Positions 1 to 10,533 of a DNA stretch of 45,568 nt are shown in pieces; position 1 is the stretch's first letter, and every line of letters starts with the position of its first letter. The stretch is from Amphimedon queenslandica (lineage: Eukaryota > Porifera > Demospongiae > Haplosclerida > Niphatidae): NCBI RefSeq assembly GCF_000090795.2, contig NW_003546301.1, positions 254,794 through 300,361 of the forward strand, written 5' to 3'. Made by a program: the position numbers and the translations under genes. The notes beneath the pieces are model-generated. The model did not search any database and had not been told where the DNA came from. It saw nothing but the letters and a program-made list of their open reading frames with translations.

Positions 1-2704
1 TGGAGTGATAGTAACAGAAATGATAGTGACAGAGTATGTGAGGAAGCAGAAACTCTCAGTGAAGATTTTGTTATTTGCAAGACACCTCAAGAAAGTGCTG
101 TTGACAATGATGATAAAGAAATTCAAGAAGCGAGTAGATGTGATATTGGAAATCAAGAAAAGAACGTTGATGATGCAAATAGGGGATGCAAGAACTTAAG
201 CAGTGATGACATTGATGGTGATGAAATTGAAGGTGATGATACTGAAGTTGGCGATACTGATGCAGGTGACGAAATTGAGTACCTTGAAAATAGTGAATTT
301 TCCAGTGATGACGAGAACGATGAAATTTCTGAAAGTAGCGAAAAAGGTATCATTTAATTACTATGAAAACAATTAATTTTTACTTTCTTCTTTTAGATCA
401 TTCTTTCAAGGCAAATCTTTATGATGGAAGTTCTATATCTACCAGCACTAGTTGGTATGCAATGATGCATTTTGCTATAGCTAACAGATTAACTTACAAA
501 GCAATGAATGACCTCATTACATTAATAAAGGTATAATCTAATTGATGTTAATATTTTAATGACTTGTTTATCTATAGGCTCATTGTCCAGCCACACCAAA
601 CGGTTGCCCAAAAAGTTTTTATCAATTCAAAAAATATTTTGAATCTTTAAGTAAGCAAACAATGGTGCAATTCTGCTCTTCGTGCACTAGAAGTTTGCAG
701 AAAGAGGAAAAGTCATGTTCAAATAGGCTTTGCGTCAAGAACAAAGCTCAAGTTTGTGATTTTGCACTTTTTTCTATTGAAGATCGTATAAAGCAATTAT
801 ATGGTACTTTTAAAAATTTTCAATGAGTATAATATTATTTTAACTTTTTTTTTGTAGAAGAACATGACAAATTTAGTTATCCATTTACTCGACTTAAAGA
901 TGAAGTTACTATCAAAGATATCCATGATGGAAGCACCATTCAACAACTGATGTCGGCAGATGGGTTTTTATCAGTTCAAGAAAATACAGGTCTTGCTTTG
1001 TGTTCCGATGGTGTGCCAGTTTTCAAGTCTTCTAAAGGAAGTTTATGGCCTATATATCTTATGGTAACAAGCATACCACCACAGAAACGCATGAAGGTTG
1101 ATAATTTGATAATTGCAGCACTGTGGCATGGTCCTACTAAACCAAATATGGACCTAATTCTTGAGTTTGTTCTTAATAGTGTTGCAAGCCTTGAAACTAC
1201 TGGGGTCGCCTACTCATCTAATGTTGTGTTGAGAGCTAAATTGCTAATGGCTGTTTTTGATCTCCCAGCTAAATCTAGTGCCACCAACACAAAGCAGTTT
1301 AATGGGGAATTTGGATGCTTGTATTGCGTTGAAAAGGGAGAGATTTGTAATAAAGCACGCATTTATCGCCCAAATATGTCTGAATTGCGAAATCACATTC
1401 GAATGAAGGAATGGGCAGAATTAGCCACAAGTACTGGAGAACCCCACTACGGTGTGAAGGGAAATTGCATTCTAAGCAACTATTTAGAAATTCCAGAATG
1501 TATTCCGATTGATTACATGCATTCTACATTAGAAGGTGTTTTCAAGCAGCTTATGAGGCAATGGTTTGACCAAAAGCATCACTCTCAACCTTTCAGTTTG
1601 AGAAAGTATGTTCGCGACATTGACAAATTGGTCTTAAGCATCAAACCAGCTAATGAGATTCAGCGGTTCCCACGATCACTAGATTCTCTTTCATTTTTTA
1701 AAGCCTCGGAATACCGAGCTTGGTTGCTCATTTATGCCCTCCCTGTTTTGTCAAATTTTCTACCTCCAGAATATGTTCATCATCTTTCATTACTTGTTGC
1801 ATCATTTCATATTTTACTATCTGATGAAATCAGAAGAGATGAATTAGAATTAGTCCATCAAATGTTAGCCACATTTTATCAGTTATCTGGAGAATTATAT
1901 TCACTAAATATGTATACTGCTAATATGCACTCGCTCATTCATACAGTGCCATTTGTTCAGATATGGGGGCCACTTTGGGGATATTCAATGTTTGGATTTG
2001 AGAATTTAAATGGATACCTGGGAAAAACGTATCATGGGACAAGAAGAATTCTCTTTCAAATGAGTTTTCAAATACAGTTACTGCAAACAGTACCTAAAAA
2101 ATTGGAAAGTTTGAGTAAATTAGAAAGTGAGCAAACCCAAGAGTACGTTAAACAACTACTATCCCAAAATAAAAAAGCATTCACTAAAGTTTTTGAAGGC
2201 TGCTATGTCGTTGGTAAAACAAATGCACATTCTCTTATGGCAGATGAAATGGCAGTCACATTGCGTGGAAACATTAGCACAACTAGGAATGTACTACAAT
2301 TTAATACTCTAATGCTGAGGAATGCATTATACTATAGTACAAAAACTGGTAACAGCAAGTCAAGAAACAACTGTATGTGTTTGTATCGCGATAACAATGA
2401 TTCACTGCAAATAGGACAAATTCAATCTTTCTTTTTGACAGCAGAAAACATTCCCTTCTGTCTTATAAAAAATTATCGATTAACCAATAGTTCACCAATT
2501 AGTCACCTTCGACCTCCACGGAGTTCTACTATACGACAACTTAATGTCCATTCTCTACTACAAAGGCAAATTATTGAAGTTCATGTAACTACAGAAATAG
2601 TTGCCATACTTGTAGAAAAACTCTGTAGAAAATGTGTTCTCGTTGAAATTAAAAACTCAAAAAAATTTTGTATTCCATTGCCTAATACTTTTGAAGTTCA
2701 CTAA
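1..2704 (+). CDS. CACTA/EnSpm-like (tnp2-type) transposase, 5' partial, four exons
   Basis: The gene encodes the catalytic transposase of an animal CACTA/EnSpm-type DNA transposon. Exons are 1-346, 397-530, 578-803 and 858-2704. Introns of 50, 47 and 54 bp have GT..AG ends with T-rich 3' tracts, and the phases join without a stop, giving 850 codons before TAA. Residues 1-115 are very acidic (Asp/Glu/Ser). Residues 193-212 hold a CSSC...C....C cluster that could bind zinc. The tnp2-like core follows (GCLYC near 390, IDYMHSTLEGVFKQLM near 450). A DUF4218-like block near 600 carries GPLWGYSMFGFENLNGYL. The true start lies upstream of the window. The longest single-exon ORF begins at Met 950, but homology-like sequence continues upstream of it, so that Met is not the start. 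The open frame and clean splice sites suggest a recent, possibly functional copy. The family assignment rests on motif recognition. Confidence 0.88.
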
Positions 2705-2999
2705 AAATAATATTAATCATTTTGTTTTTTGTAATTATGTGCTCTTGCTCATTCTATGTACACATGTAAGATTGTATATAAGAGCTTACCTGCTATGCTT
2801 GTAGTGACATGTCAAATCACGTGTTAGATCTTGTCAAATCAAAATTTACAAGATTTTACATGTAAGCTCTTGTGCAAGATTTTACCTGTATGTTACCTGT
2901 ATGTGATTTGTAAAATCTTTTAATTGAGATTTTGTGATGCATAAAAAAATTCATGCAAGATCATATGTAAGGTCATCTTATCAATGATTATTGTAAGAG
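2705..2999. repeat. Diverged subterminal repeat zone of the CACTA-like element
   Basis: This non-coding stretch follows the transposase stop. It contains scattered, degenerate copies of the words found in the 61-bp array, such as TGTAAGATC, TTACATGTAAG and ACCTGTATGT, in both orientations. It looks like the ancestral, non-uniform version of the adjoining array. Subterminal motif clusters are typical transposase-binding regions in CACTA elements; that role is inferred here. Confidence 0.55.
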
Positions 3000-4015
3000 C
3001 TTTACATAAGATCTCAAGTAAGATAATGCCTGGGTATCTTCACAGGAATATTGTAAGAAAATTCATGTAAGATCTTAAGTAAGATCAGGCCTGTGTATCT
3101 TAACAGGGATATTGTAAGAAAATTCATGTGAGATCTTAAGTAAGATCAGGCCTGTGTATCTTAACAGGGATATTGTAAGAAAATTCATGTAAGATCTTAA
3201 GTAAGATCAGGCCTGTGTATCTTAACAGGAATATTGTAAGATAATTTACGTAAGATCTTAAGTAAGATCAGGCCTGTGTATCTTAACAGGAATATTGTAA
3301 GAAAATTTATGTAAGATCTTAAGTAAGATCAGGCCTGTGTATCTTAACAGGGATATTGTAAGAAAATTCATGTAAGATCTTAAGTAAGATCAGGCCTGTG
3401 TATCTTAACAGGGATATTGTAAGAAAATTCATGTAAGATCTTAAGTAAGATCAGGCCTGTGTATCTTAACAGGGATATTGTAAGAAAATTTATGTAAGAT
3501 CTTAAGTAAGATCAGGCCTGTGTATCTTAACAGGGATATTGTAAGAAAATTCATGTAAGATCTTAAGTAAGATCAGGCCTGTGTATCTTAACAGGGATAT
3601 TGTAAGAAAATTCATGTAAGATCTTAAGTAAGATCAGGCCTGTGTATCTTAACAGGGATATTGTAAGAAAATTCATGTAAGATCTTAAGTAAGATCAGGC
3701 CTGTGTATCTTAACAGGGATATTGTAAGAAAATTCATGTAAGATCTTAAGTAAGATCAGGCCTGTGTATCTTAACAGGAATATTGTAAGAAAATTCATGT
3801 AAGATCTTAAGTAAGATCAGGCCTGTGTATCTTAACAGGGATATTGTAAGAAAATTCATGTAAGATCTTAAGTAAGATCAGGCCTGTGTATCTTAACAGG
3901 GATATTGTAAGAAAATTCATGTAAGATCTTAAGTAAGATCAGGCCTGTGTATCTTAACAGGGATATTGTAAGAAAATTCATGTAAGATCTTATGTAAGAT
4001 CAGGCCTGTATGTAA
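3000..4015. repeat. 61-bp tandem repeat array, about 17 copies
   Basis: Unit starts (ATTCATGTAAGATC) fall at 3061, 3122, 3183 and every 61 bp to 3976, giving 16 near-identical units. A diverged unit at about 3000 precedes them, and the last unit is broken after CAGGCCTGTATG. Most units differ by only zero to three bases. Each unit carries the palindromic words AAGATCTT and CAGGCCTG, plus CCTGT...AACAGG that could pair. There are no unique spacers and no open frame. Its position just inside the transposon's 3' end suggests amplified transposase-binding sites. Confidence 0.93.
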
Positions 4016-4124
4016 TAGCTAAGAGGAATCCAAATAAGATCTTATAAGATAATTCTTATTTCTTATCTCACCTTACTTAAACTGATCAGATCATTAAAGA
4101 TCTTATTAAGATTTTTTTGCTGGG

Positions 4125-5297
4125 AACAGGGCAAGACCGGATGGTCACATACTCTTTTTGCAGGAAGTGACATCATTACCCACGTGGAAAAATGTGACAG
4201 TATAACTTAAAGGCTGAAGCATTGAGCAAGTACTTTTAAGACTGTTTTGGAAGTATTCTCAACATGAGATTTTTAATTTATACTCCAAAGGTGAAGAAAA
4301 CAAAAGAGGAAATATAAAAGAGAGAAAATATGTACTAGTAATATTCAAAATTTAATTATTAATAAAAATAATAATGTATTATTAATATCACTGAGGTATT
4401 GTAGATGGCTTCGCAGAATTCCTTGGTGACATGCCACAAACAAATACAATGTAGATCCAATTATTAATGATGAATACAGTCTGTAGTTCATGCTCTTGGT
4501 TTTCTCAGTGTGATTGACAGTGCAAATCATGTTATTTTGTTCACACCATTGAACCATAGAACAGATGAAATTGATCCTAGTATAACAATCTATGCATAAT
4601 ACTTCTTAGTAGGTAATCAACTTACTGTCGCTAATAGACTTACTTCAATTGATAGTGAAACACCACCTTCATTAATTTTAACCTCATATTTCCTTCCAAT
4701 TTGCTTCATAATTTCTCCTATTTGAAGACATCTATTGAACAGGAAGACATTACTAGTACACAAGTACATTCTTAAACATTATGTCTGAATCAAGAAATAT
4801 CCATCACATACACTTGATTGGCCTAAAATGTGCCCACTGTGGGGTACATGTAACCAACATTAAAATGCTGCTAACTTTAAAATCCTTCCTTATTTAATCA
4901 AAATGCCAGGTTCAGTACATGCATACTCATACTGATCACATCTATTCAAAAATTTGAAGTAATTCTTAAAGAAAATGTGCCCACAAGGTGTTAATAGACA
5001 TATTTTTACATTTTTGTTAGTATTATGGGAGATGATAGCACGTAATTTATTTACTTAGCTTTTTAAAACAATACTAGTTACCTAAGAAACACAGTAAAGC
5101 ATCAATTGGATCCAAATCTGGCCAAGGTAAAACACTAACTGACGATGACTACCAACTCCGAACCGCCATCTCCTGTAAAGAGCCTTTAAGTGATGTTTTA
5201 GGAGTTTTTGATATTGGCGTCCTGTAATGTTTCCAATCGATGTACGTATATTATCTATAGTGATACTATATTCAAAGGCATTGAAACTTAAATATAA
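4125..5297. other. No gene recognised
   Basis: AT-rich unique-looking DNA between the CACTA-like element and the fold-back element. Only short ORFs occur, none with recognisable domains. It could be intron of the downstream cytohesin gene or intergenic sequence. Confidence 0.5.
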
Positions 5298-6159
5298 TAG
5301 AGTAAACTATCAATGATCGGACACCACCCGTTTTCAGACACTTTTTTTGGAAAACTATACTTTGCAATATCATGAAACTGCAAAGTATTATAGCAATGGT
5401 TGTCCTTTTTTTGTGTCACAAAAATTGTAGCTCTAGCAAGAGTGCATTTAAAGTTATACGCTCTCAAAGCATGGTGTCCGACAATACCAATAATCTGCCA
5501 AAATCCTTAATCTTTGGACAGTCATTTCTGAACAGCAGGAAAGAATAGTTTTAGAAAGTCACTGTGATAACTTTGTAGTCCTGTCCTTAAACTAACTTTT
5601 CATCGGCCAGATCTTTTTGATAGCTGTCTTTTTGACACAGATAACCCCCACTTAAATGTATCACCTGATCCCTCAATATATAGACAAATTTTACAAAAGT
5701 ATACAAAAGTTATGAATTTTATTTGTACAAATCCATAAAATTATCAATTTTGTAGAATTTTGTGAAATTTGCCCATATATTGAGCAATCAGGTGATACAT
5801 GTAAGTGGCCATTATTTCTGTCAAAAAGACAGCTATCAAAAAGGTCTGGCTGGTGAAAAGTTAGTTTATGGACAGGCCTACAAAGTTATTATAGTGACTT
5901 TCTAAAACTATTCTTTCCTGCCGTTCAGAAAAGGCTGTCGGAAGATTGAGGATTTTGGCCCATTATTGGTATTGTTGGACACCATGCTTTGAGAGTGTAT
6001 GACTTTCGATGCACTCTTGCTACAGCTACAGTTTTTGCAACACAAATAAAGGACAAATATTGCTATAATAGTTTGCAGTTTCATGAGATTGCAAAGTATA
6101 GTTTTCTCAAAACAAGTGTCTGAAAATGGGTGGTGTCCGATCATTGATTGTTTACTCTA
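5298..6159. mobile_element. 862-bp fold-back element with pogo-like ends
   Basis: The left arm (about 5300-5720) reappears as its reverse complement at about 5750-6157. The two halves form a long imperfect palindrome with a small AT-rich loop near 5720-5755. The outer ends are GAGTAAACTATCAATGATCG on the left and its near-complement CGATCATTGATTGTTTACTC type end on the right, each directly flanked by TA. The GGACACC word just inside each end, and the TA flanks, resemble pogo/Tigger-type termini. No transposase is encoded; short ORFs inside are by-products of the palindrome. The arms have diverged by scattered substitutions and small indels, so it is not a new insertion. Confidence 0.82.
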
Positions 6160-7163
6160 CCTTCTATATCTAAATGTAATACCGCAGTATATAGAAATAC
6201 CGGTATACCTCTCAGCCCTACTTGCAGTAGCCTTGTCTTGTCTTTGTAATAATGGAGAGACATTGGCTTTCTTTAGATTTCAGAGCATTAGAGAGTTTGA
6301 TGTGGTTGTAAGTATAAAGAATATCAATTATTATAGCATACCTTTTCTTGTGTATAGCAGCATACATGTGTGAGACTGTTGCCCCAGTTTAGACTTTGTC
6401 TATGCTGGATATTTTGGGGCTCAGAGTTCTATTTACCGATTTTGGCATACTGCATGTATGTCTAATCCATATAATATTTTAGCTGTCACTGACTTGTAAA
6501 TTGCTTGTACTTTCTACTATGTTATGAACAGTGTGGCATTGATTGTAGTTACCCGAGCCACACGTAGGCGTGAAGCGAGGATAAAGCCGTTGTCCTGTCG
6601 TCCTGTCTGTGTGTGTGTGTGTTTGTTTGACCTCGACTTTTGAGCTGACACTGCTTTTTTGTGAAATCATGGATAGTCTTATAATCACAACTAGCTCTAG
6701 CAAAAGTTATTTTCTGTCTGGAAAATGCTTGGCTGGTCTTTCCCGAGGTAGAAAGAGCTCACAATGTCGCCATATGTAGTCGGTACAAATCTATATCTTT
6801 GTGGTGAAAGCTAAAAAGGAGCAAGACAAATGAAACGATAGAACAAAGCCTTATCTTTAATTAATATGTAAGAAATTACTTCAATCCTCTTCCTTTTAAA
6901 GATATCATAGCCCAAACTTTCATACCTTGTGAGTTTAGACGGGCTCTCTTCTCCCGAGGTAGCGGCCATAGTCTTTAAGCATCAGGGAGTAAATAGCAGT
7001 CTGTATGCAACAAAGAGAGCCTAACAAATGTATGCTAAACTGTTCAAAAGTCGAGAAAAACCGAAGCTTTCTTCACCACTTAGGGCCATGTGCCACCATT
7101 ACTGTGTGTGCGGGTGGAGCATGGCTTATTTGAGCCACACCTTCATTGCAGCCACACTTTTAC
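6160..7163. repeat. Repeat-derived non-coding DNA with a TG microsatellite
   Basis: At 6551-6595 there is a GC-richer block (GAGCCACACGTAGGCGTGAA), followed at about 6606-6630 by a (TG)n tract. Two CCCGAGGTAG words occur at about 6742 and 6953. These look like remnants of a dispersed repeat. No gene was recognised. Confidence 0.4.
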
Positions 7164-8037
7164 CATAGTTACTGTATACACATGGATATGAAACATGGCC
7201 CGACCGGATGTTCTGAGGCTTGTTTCACCGGAAATACATCATATTACATTTTTCATTCAGAATAAAATAAAAACAATGATAAAAAGTATTATTATTGCTA
7301 ATAAAAGTGAGATTTTATGTACAAAAATACAATAAAACTTGACATTTATCACGCATCATAATTCATGATAATTGCTGAAATTTTCCTTTTCTTTTAGTAT
7401 TATGCAGTCTACCAATGCATGACTTTCCCATCTCTTGTCACCTAAAAATGATGATTTTGACAATCAAAACTAAAAATACACTCCTTTTGAGAATAGGCCC
7501 ACGACAACTACCTATTCTCAAGGTACGAAACCAAATAGAAAAAGTTCCAATTAAGTCAAGTATTACAAAAAAAATTGGCTAGAAAGATGGGGCTTGAAAA
7601 ACCAATATTTAGAAAATAACAGCTCTTCTACTTAACACAAACTCTAAATAATAGCCCCACTACAACTAGTCAACAATAACCTATAAGTAAAATAAAAAAT
7701 GTTGGCCTAATTCAACAGAGTTAAGCTAAAAAAGTGGCTTGAGTGAAATGTACACAACAAGTAGGCTATGACATCCATTGTAGAACTATAATATGCTGTC
7801 AAACTATCTTTTATAAGCATTATTTCAGTATATAAAGGCTTTGCAAAGTCCTCTGAGGGATCATTCAGCTACTTGAACAAATGAATAGGCTACTGTGATT
7901 GCTTTACTTACCCTGGCAGCCATGAATGCAGCGAAGCATGGGTGAGGACAGCCAGATGTGACGTTTATGACGTTTCCTTATGGAATTTATATGTGTATAT
8001 AAAGGAGTTTCATATCCATGTGTAGACAGTATCTATG
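7164..8037. mobile_element. 874-bp non-autonomous element with 31-bp TIRs and 7-bp TSD
   Basis: The left end (7164-7194, starting CATAGTTACTGTATACACAT) matches the reverse complement of 8007-8037 at 29 of 31 positions. Directly outside both ends is the same heptamer, CTTTTAC (7157-7163 and 8038-8044), as expected for a target-site duplication. The interior is AT-rich and has no transposase. TIR and TSD lengths are nearest to hAT-type non-autonomous elements, but the family is not certain. Confidence 0.82.
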
Positions 8038-8290
8038 CTTTTACATTGCTGCAGCATGCATGCAGCAGTGTCTGTTGACAGTTATCGGGATGAAAAAAAC
8101 CCTCACTCTAAAAGGAATTAGTACACTTAAAAGAGGTAGATGCAAATGCAGTTGATGAGACTGATAGCCAAAGTCAGAATTTGGTTCCCGGTACATATCT
8201 CTGCACCCAGTAAGTAAGGATGGTGCCTGTGGTGGGTGGGTGGTTGCTAAATCGCATGTGCACGTGGGTGAAATCATTCCTAGGCCTATG

Positions 8291-8319
8291 ACGACATGGG
8301 GGCTAGGCCCCCATGTCGT
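8291..8319. repeat. Perfect 13-bp-stem hairpin
   Basis: ACGACATGGGGGC pairs perfectly with GCCCCCATGTCGT around a three-base TAG loop. It is G/C-rich within an AT-rich region. It has no T-tract typical of a terminator, and no function is assigned. Confidence 0.85.
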
Positions 8320-8559
8320 AAAAATAAATTGTGGTTATCTGTAGATACAAGTGGGTGTGTACAGTTAACTATCAGTGGTTAATGTATAGTTGCAGCAAAG
8401 ATCAAAGGCCTAACAGTTGTGATAGAACCCACAGAACACTCCCACCAATACCGCAGTGTGATATTATAAATAGCACACTCATTTATTTAATGTGCAGCAG
8501 AGTGATATTGGTGATAGCAGAACACGTGCAATCTTTGTTGGAACTATACACTAAAACAA

Positions 8560-8721
8560 TTAATACATGTGGCGTCGTGTGCTATCTGATTTATCCGCAC
8601 TCGCTTCCGGTCTCGTCGCTAAAATAGCGCACTCGGCCTTCGGCCTCGTGCACTATTTTTAGCGACTCGACCGGAAGCTTGTGCGGATAAATCAGATAGA
8701 ACACGCCGCCCCATGTATTAA
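8560..8721. repeat. 162-bp imperfect palindrome
   Basis: The arms are about 80 bp and roughly 90% complementary, from TTAATACATG at 8560 to CATGTATTAA at 8721. They meet at GGCC-TTC-GGCC near 8642. Each arm contains TATCTGATTTATCCGCAC and CTTCCGGT. The sequence is far more GC- and CpG-rich than its surroundings. It is probably a miniature fold-back repeat; no coding potential is evident. Confidence 0.85.
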
Positions 8722-10533
8722 CTATTACTTATCCTTGGTTATTTGATGTGGTATAAGTAAAAGGGGTACAACCCACAATGAACTTTTCAAAAATATATAA
8801 ATTAAAATGCAGAGGCAGTCCCTACATAATTATAATAACAAAATAGGAACATTTACCAATTTTTGAATGGATCTCCCCAAGCCCCCGCCTGCAAAGCTGC
8901 TGTACTAGTGCTAAGCTTAATACAGGCTAACGGGCTATGTGGTGATGGGGGGTCCTAAATAAACAAATCTATTATCTAATCTGTTTTATGTGCCTATAAT
9001 TATATTGATCATCGAAGTTTTTAAATTAGATGCTATCTATACTGTTTCACTATGTCAGTTCAATCATTGACACAATCCTATGGTCTCACTGCATGTATGT
9101 TTGTTGTCAGAATTAAATGAATGATTATGAAAAATCTCTCTGATATATGGGTGAAACAAACCTGGACCATCTTTGCAATCATGACAAACATAAACTCTGA
9201 CAGTTTCTTTTATTAAAAACACAAATAGCTCAACCTACATAAATTTTGTGGGGAGGGTCTGCACACTTAAGTGCTCTCGTTTTCTAAAAAATAACATTTA
9301 AAGAAAAATGTGATGTAAAGAATTTTGGGAGAAGATAAAATTTGCTTGGAGAGAATCATATCCACATATCCTTTATACTGATGTATCCACCTGTTCATCT
9401 ATATATCCCTTAACTTGGTGGTTTATCTTTTTTATGATATCAAGATGTCTATGTCTAGTTTTAGTAAATTCCCTGTATACTGTAGTGCTTAAATTTAAAT
9501 TAGAAAAAGAATAAATTATTTTCATGGGTCACATTAAGCTAAATGCACAATTAATGTCATATTAAAGTAGTTGTTGATTAACCTATTTAAATTGTGCTAA
9601 TGAGCAATGAAGGTATTGTAGTGTGTTAATTTTATCCAATGGCACATTAATAAGTAGGTTAATTCTCCTTTAAAATAACTGCCATAAATTTGTTAGCTCT
9701 GCTACATGAAGAGAACAAACTTTCATGCTTCCAGTGAATCCTATTTTGACCTAGGGTGGCTCTAAATTTTTGCTTATCTTGTTGAGTGCATGTTGGGATA
9801 ATGGAATCCAGAGCGCCAATTTTCCATCCCCTCACTGTTAAAATTATTATTAATTTTAAGACACTGATTGGTTTAACAATTATTAATTACAATTAATTTA
9901 CTATTGTGAAGGCAAATTCCAGAAAGGGGAGTGTCTAGGCAATGTTCCTTCATACCATAGGCTACCGTGTGTGTCTTAATTTTTGAATTGTATTAAATTT
10001 TGTTATTTTTGTGCTCACCTTAAATCCATGAAATTTAAACCACCTCTAATACCATTGTATGGTATGTAGACTATGGCCAGAACACAAAAATTGGCTCACA
10101 CAAATATTAATTTTTGAGTGCATTTCATTGAAAACACAAAATTTTAAACACTCTTAAATTTGAACCCATGCGGTATATGCTAATAGAACTTGGGATTGGT
10201 TGTAAATTGTTGTCTCTTTAGCTTAAGGGTGCCTGTCAGTGCAGTGTGTCTTCTTTAAACTATACCACTTCTGCACATGCGTGCCTCTATTACCTCCACC
10301 TTAAGTTAATGTGGTTTAACCACTGCTTAAACTGCAATTAACTTGTTAAGTGGATGTTGTGAAAAAATACCCTCCCTATGAGGTACCAATACCAGCTACT
10401 TTTTGGCAAATGAAGGTAGAAAAAATTAATAGTGAGGATGACTTTTTAAATGCAAATTTGTGCTTTTTTTAATGTTCAATTTTTGTATCTGTAATTTGGC
10501 AGGAACGTTGTTTTTGCTTTCAAAATTATGTAG
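8722..10533. other. No gene recognised; possibly cytohesin intron
   Basis: AT-rich DNA without a recognisable exon or element. An inverted repeat of about 20 bp (9576-9598 against 9645-9666, around GATTAACCTA and TAGGTTAAT) makes a weak hairpin. Because cytohesin exons begin at 10534 with an internal acceptor, at least part of this must be intron. Confidence 0.5.

Larger units (their letters stand above)
1..4124 (+). mobile_element. CACTA/EnSpm-like transposon, 3' part
   Basis: The element includes the transposase gene, a repeat-rich 3' subterminal zone and a probable 3' end. From about 2760 the sequence is packed with variants of AAGATCTTA and GTAAGATC, which continue past the tandem array to about 4110. 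The motif density stops at ATTTTTTTGCTGGG (4111-4124). Read on the other strand this is CCCAGCAAAAAAAT, which resembles the ends of other animal EnSpm elements. The 5' terminus lies outside the window, so the inverted repeat and target duplication cannot be checked and the right boundary is inferred. Confidence 0.6.

Noticed and set aside
153-353. Ser-rich minus-strand ORF
   Set aside because: It is antisense to the acidic first exon of the CACTA transposase, whose frame and splice junctions are well supported.
950-2704. Met 950 as the transposase start codon
   Set aside because: Spliced upstream exons extend the same frame without stops and carry further family-like sequence.
3000-4015. CRISPR-like array
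   Set aside because: The 61-bp units are contiguous with no unique spacers, and the context is a eukaryotic transposon.
5908-6373. ORFs on both strands at 5908-6144 and 6083-6373
   Set aside because: They fall within or over the edge of the fold-back palindrome and have no recognisable domain.
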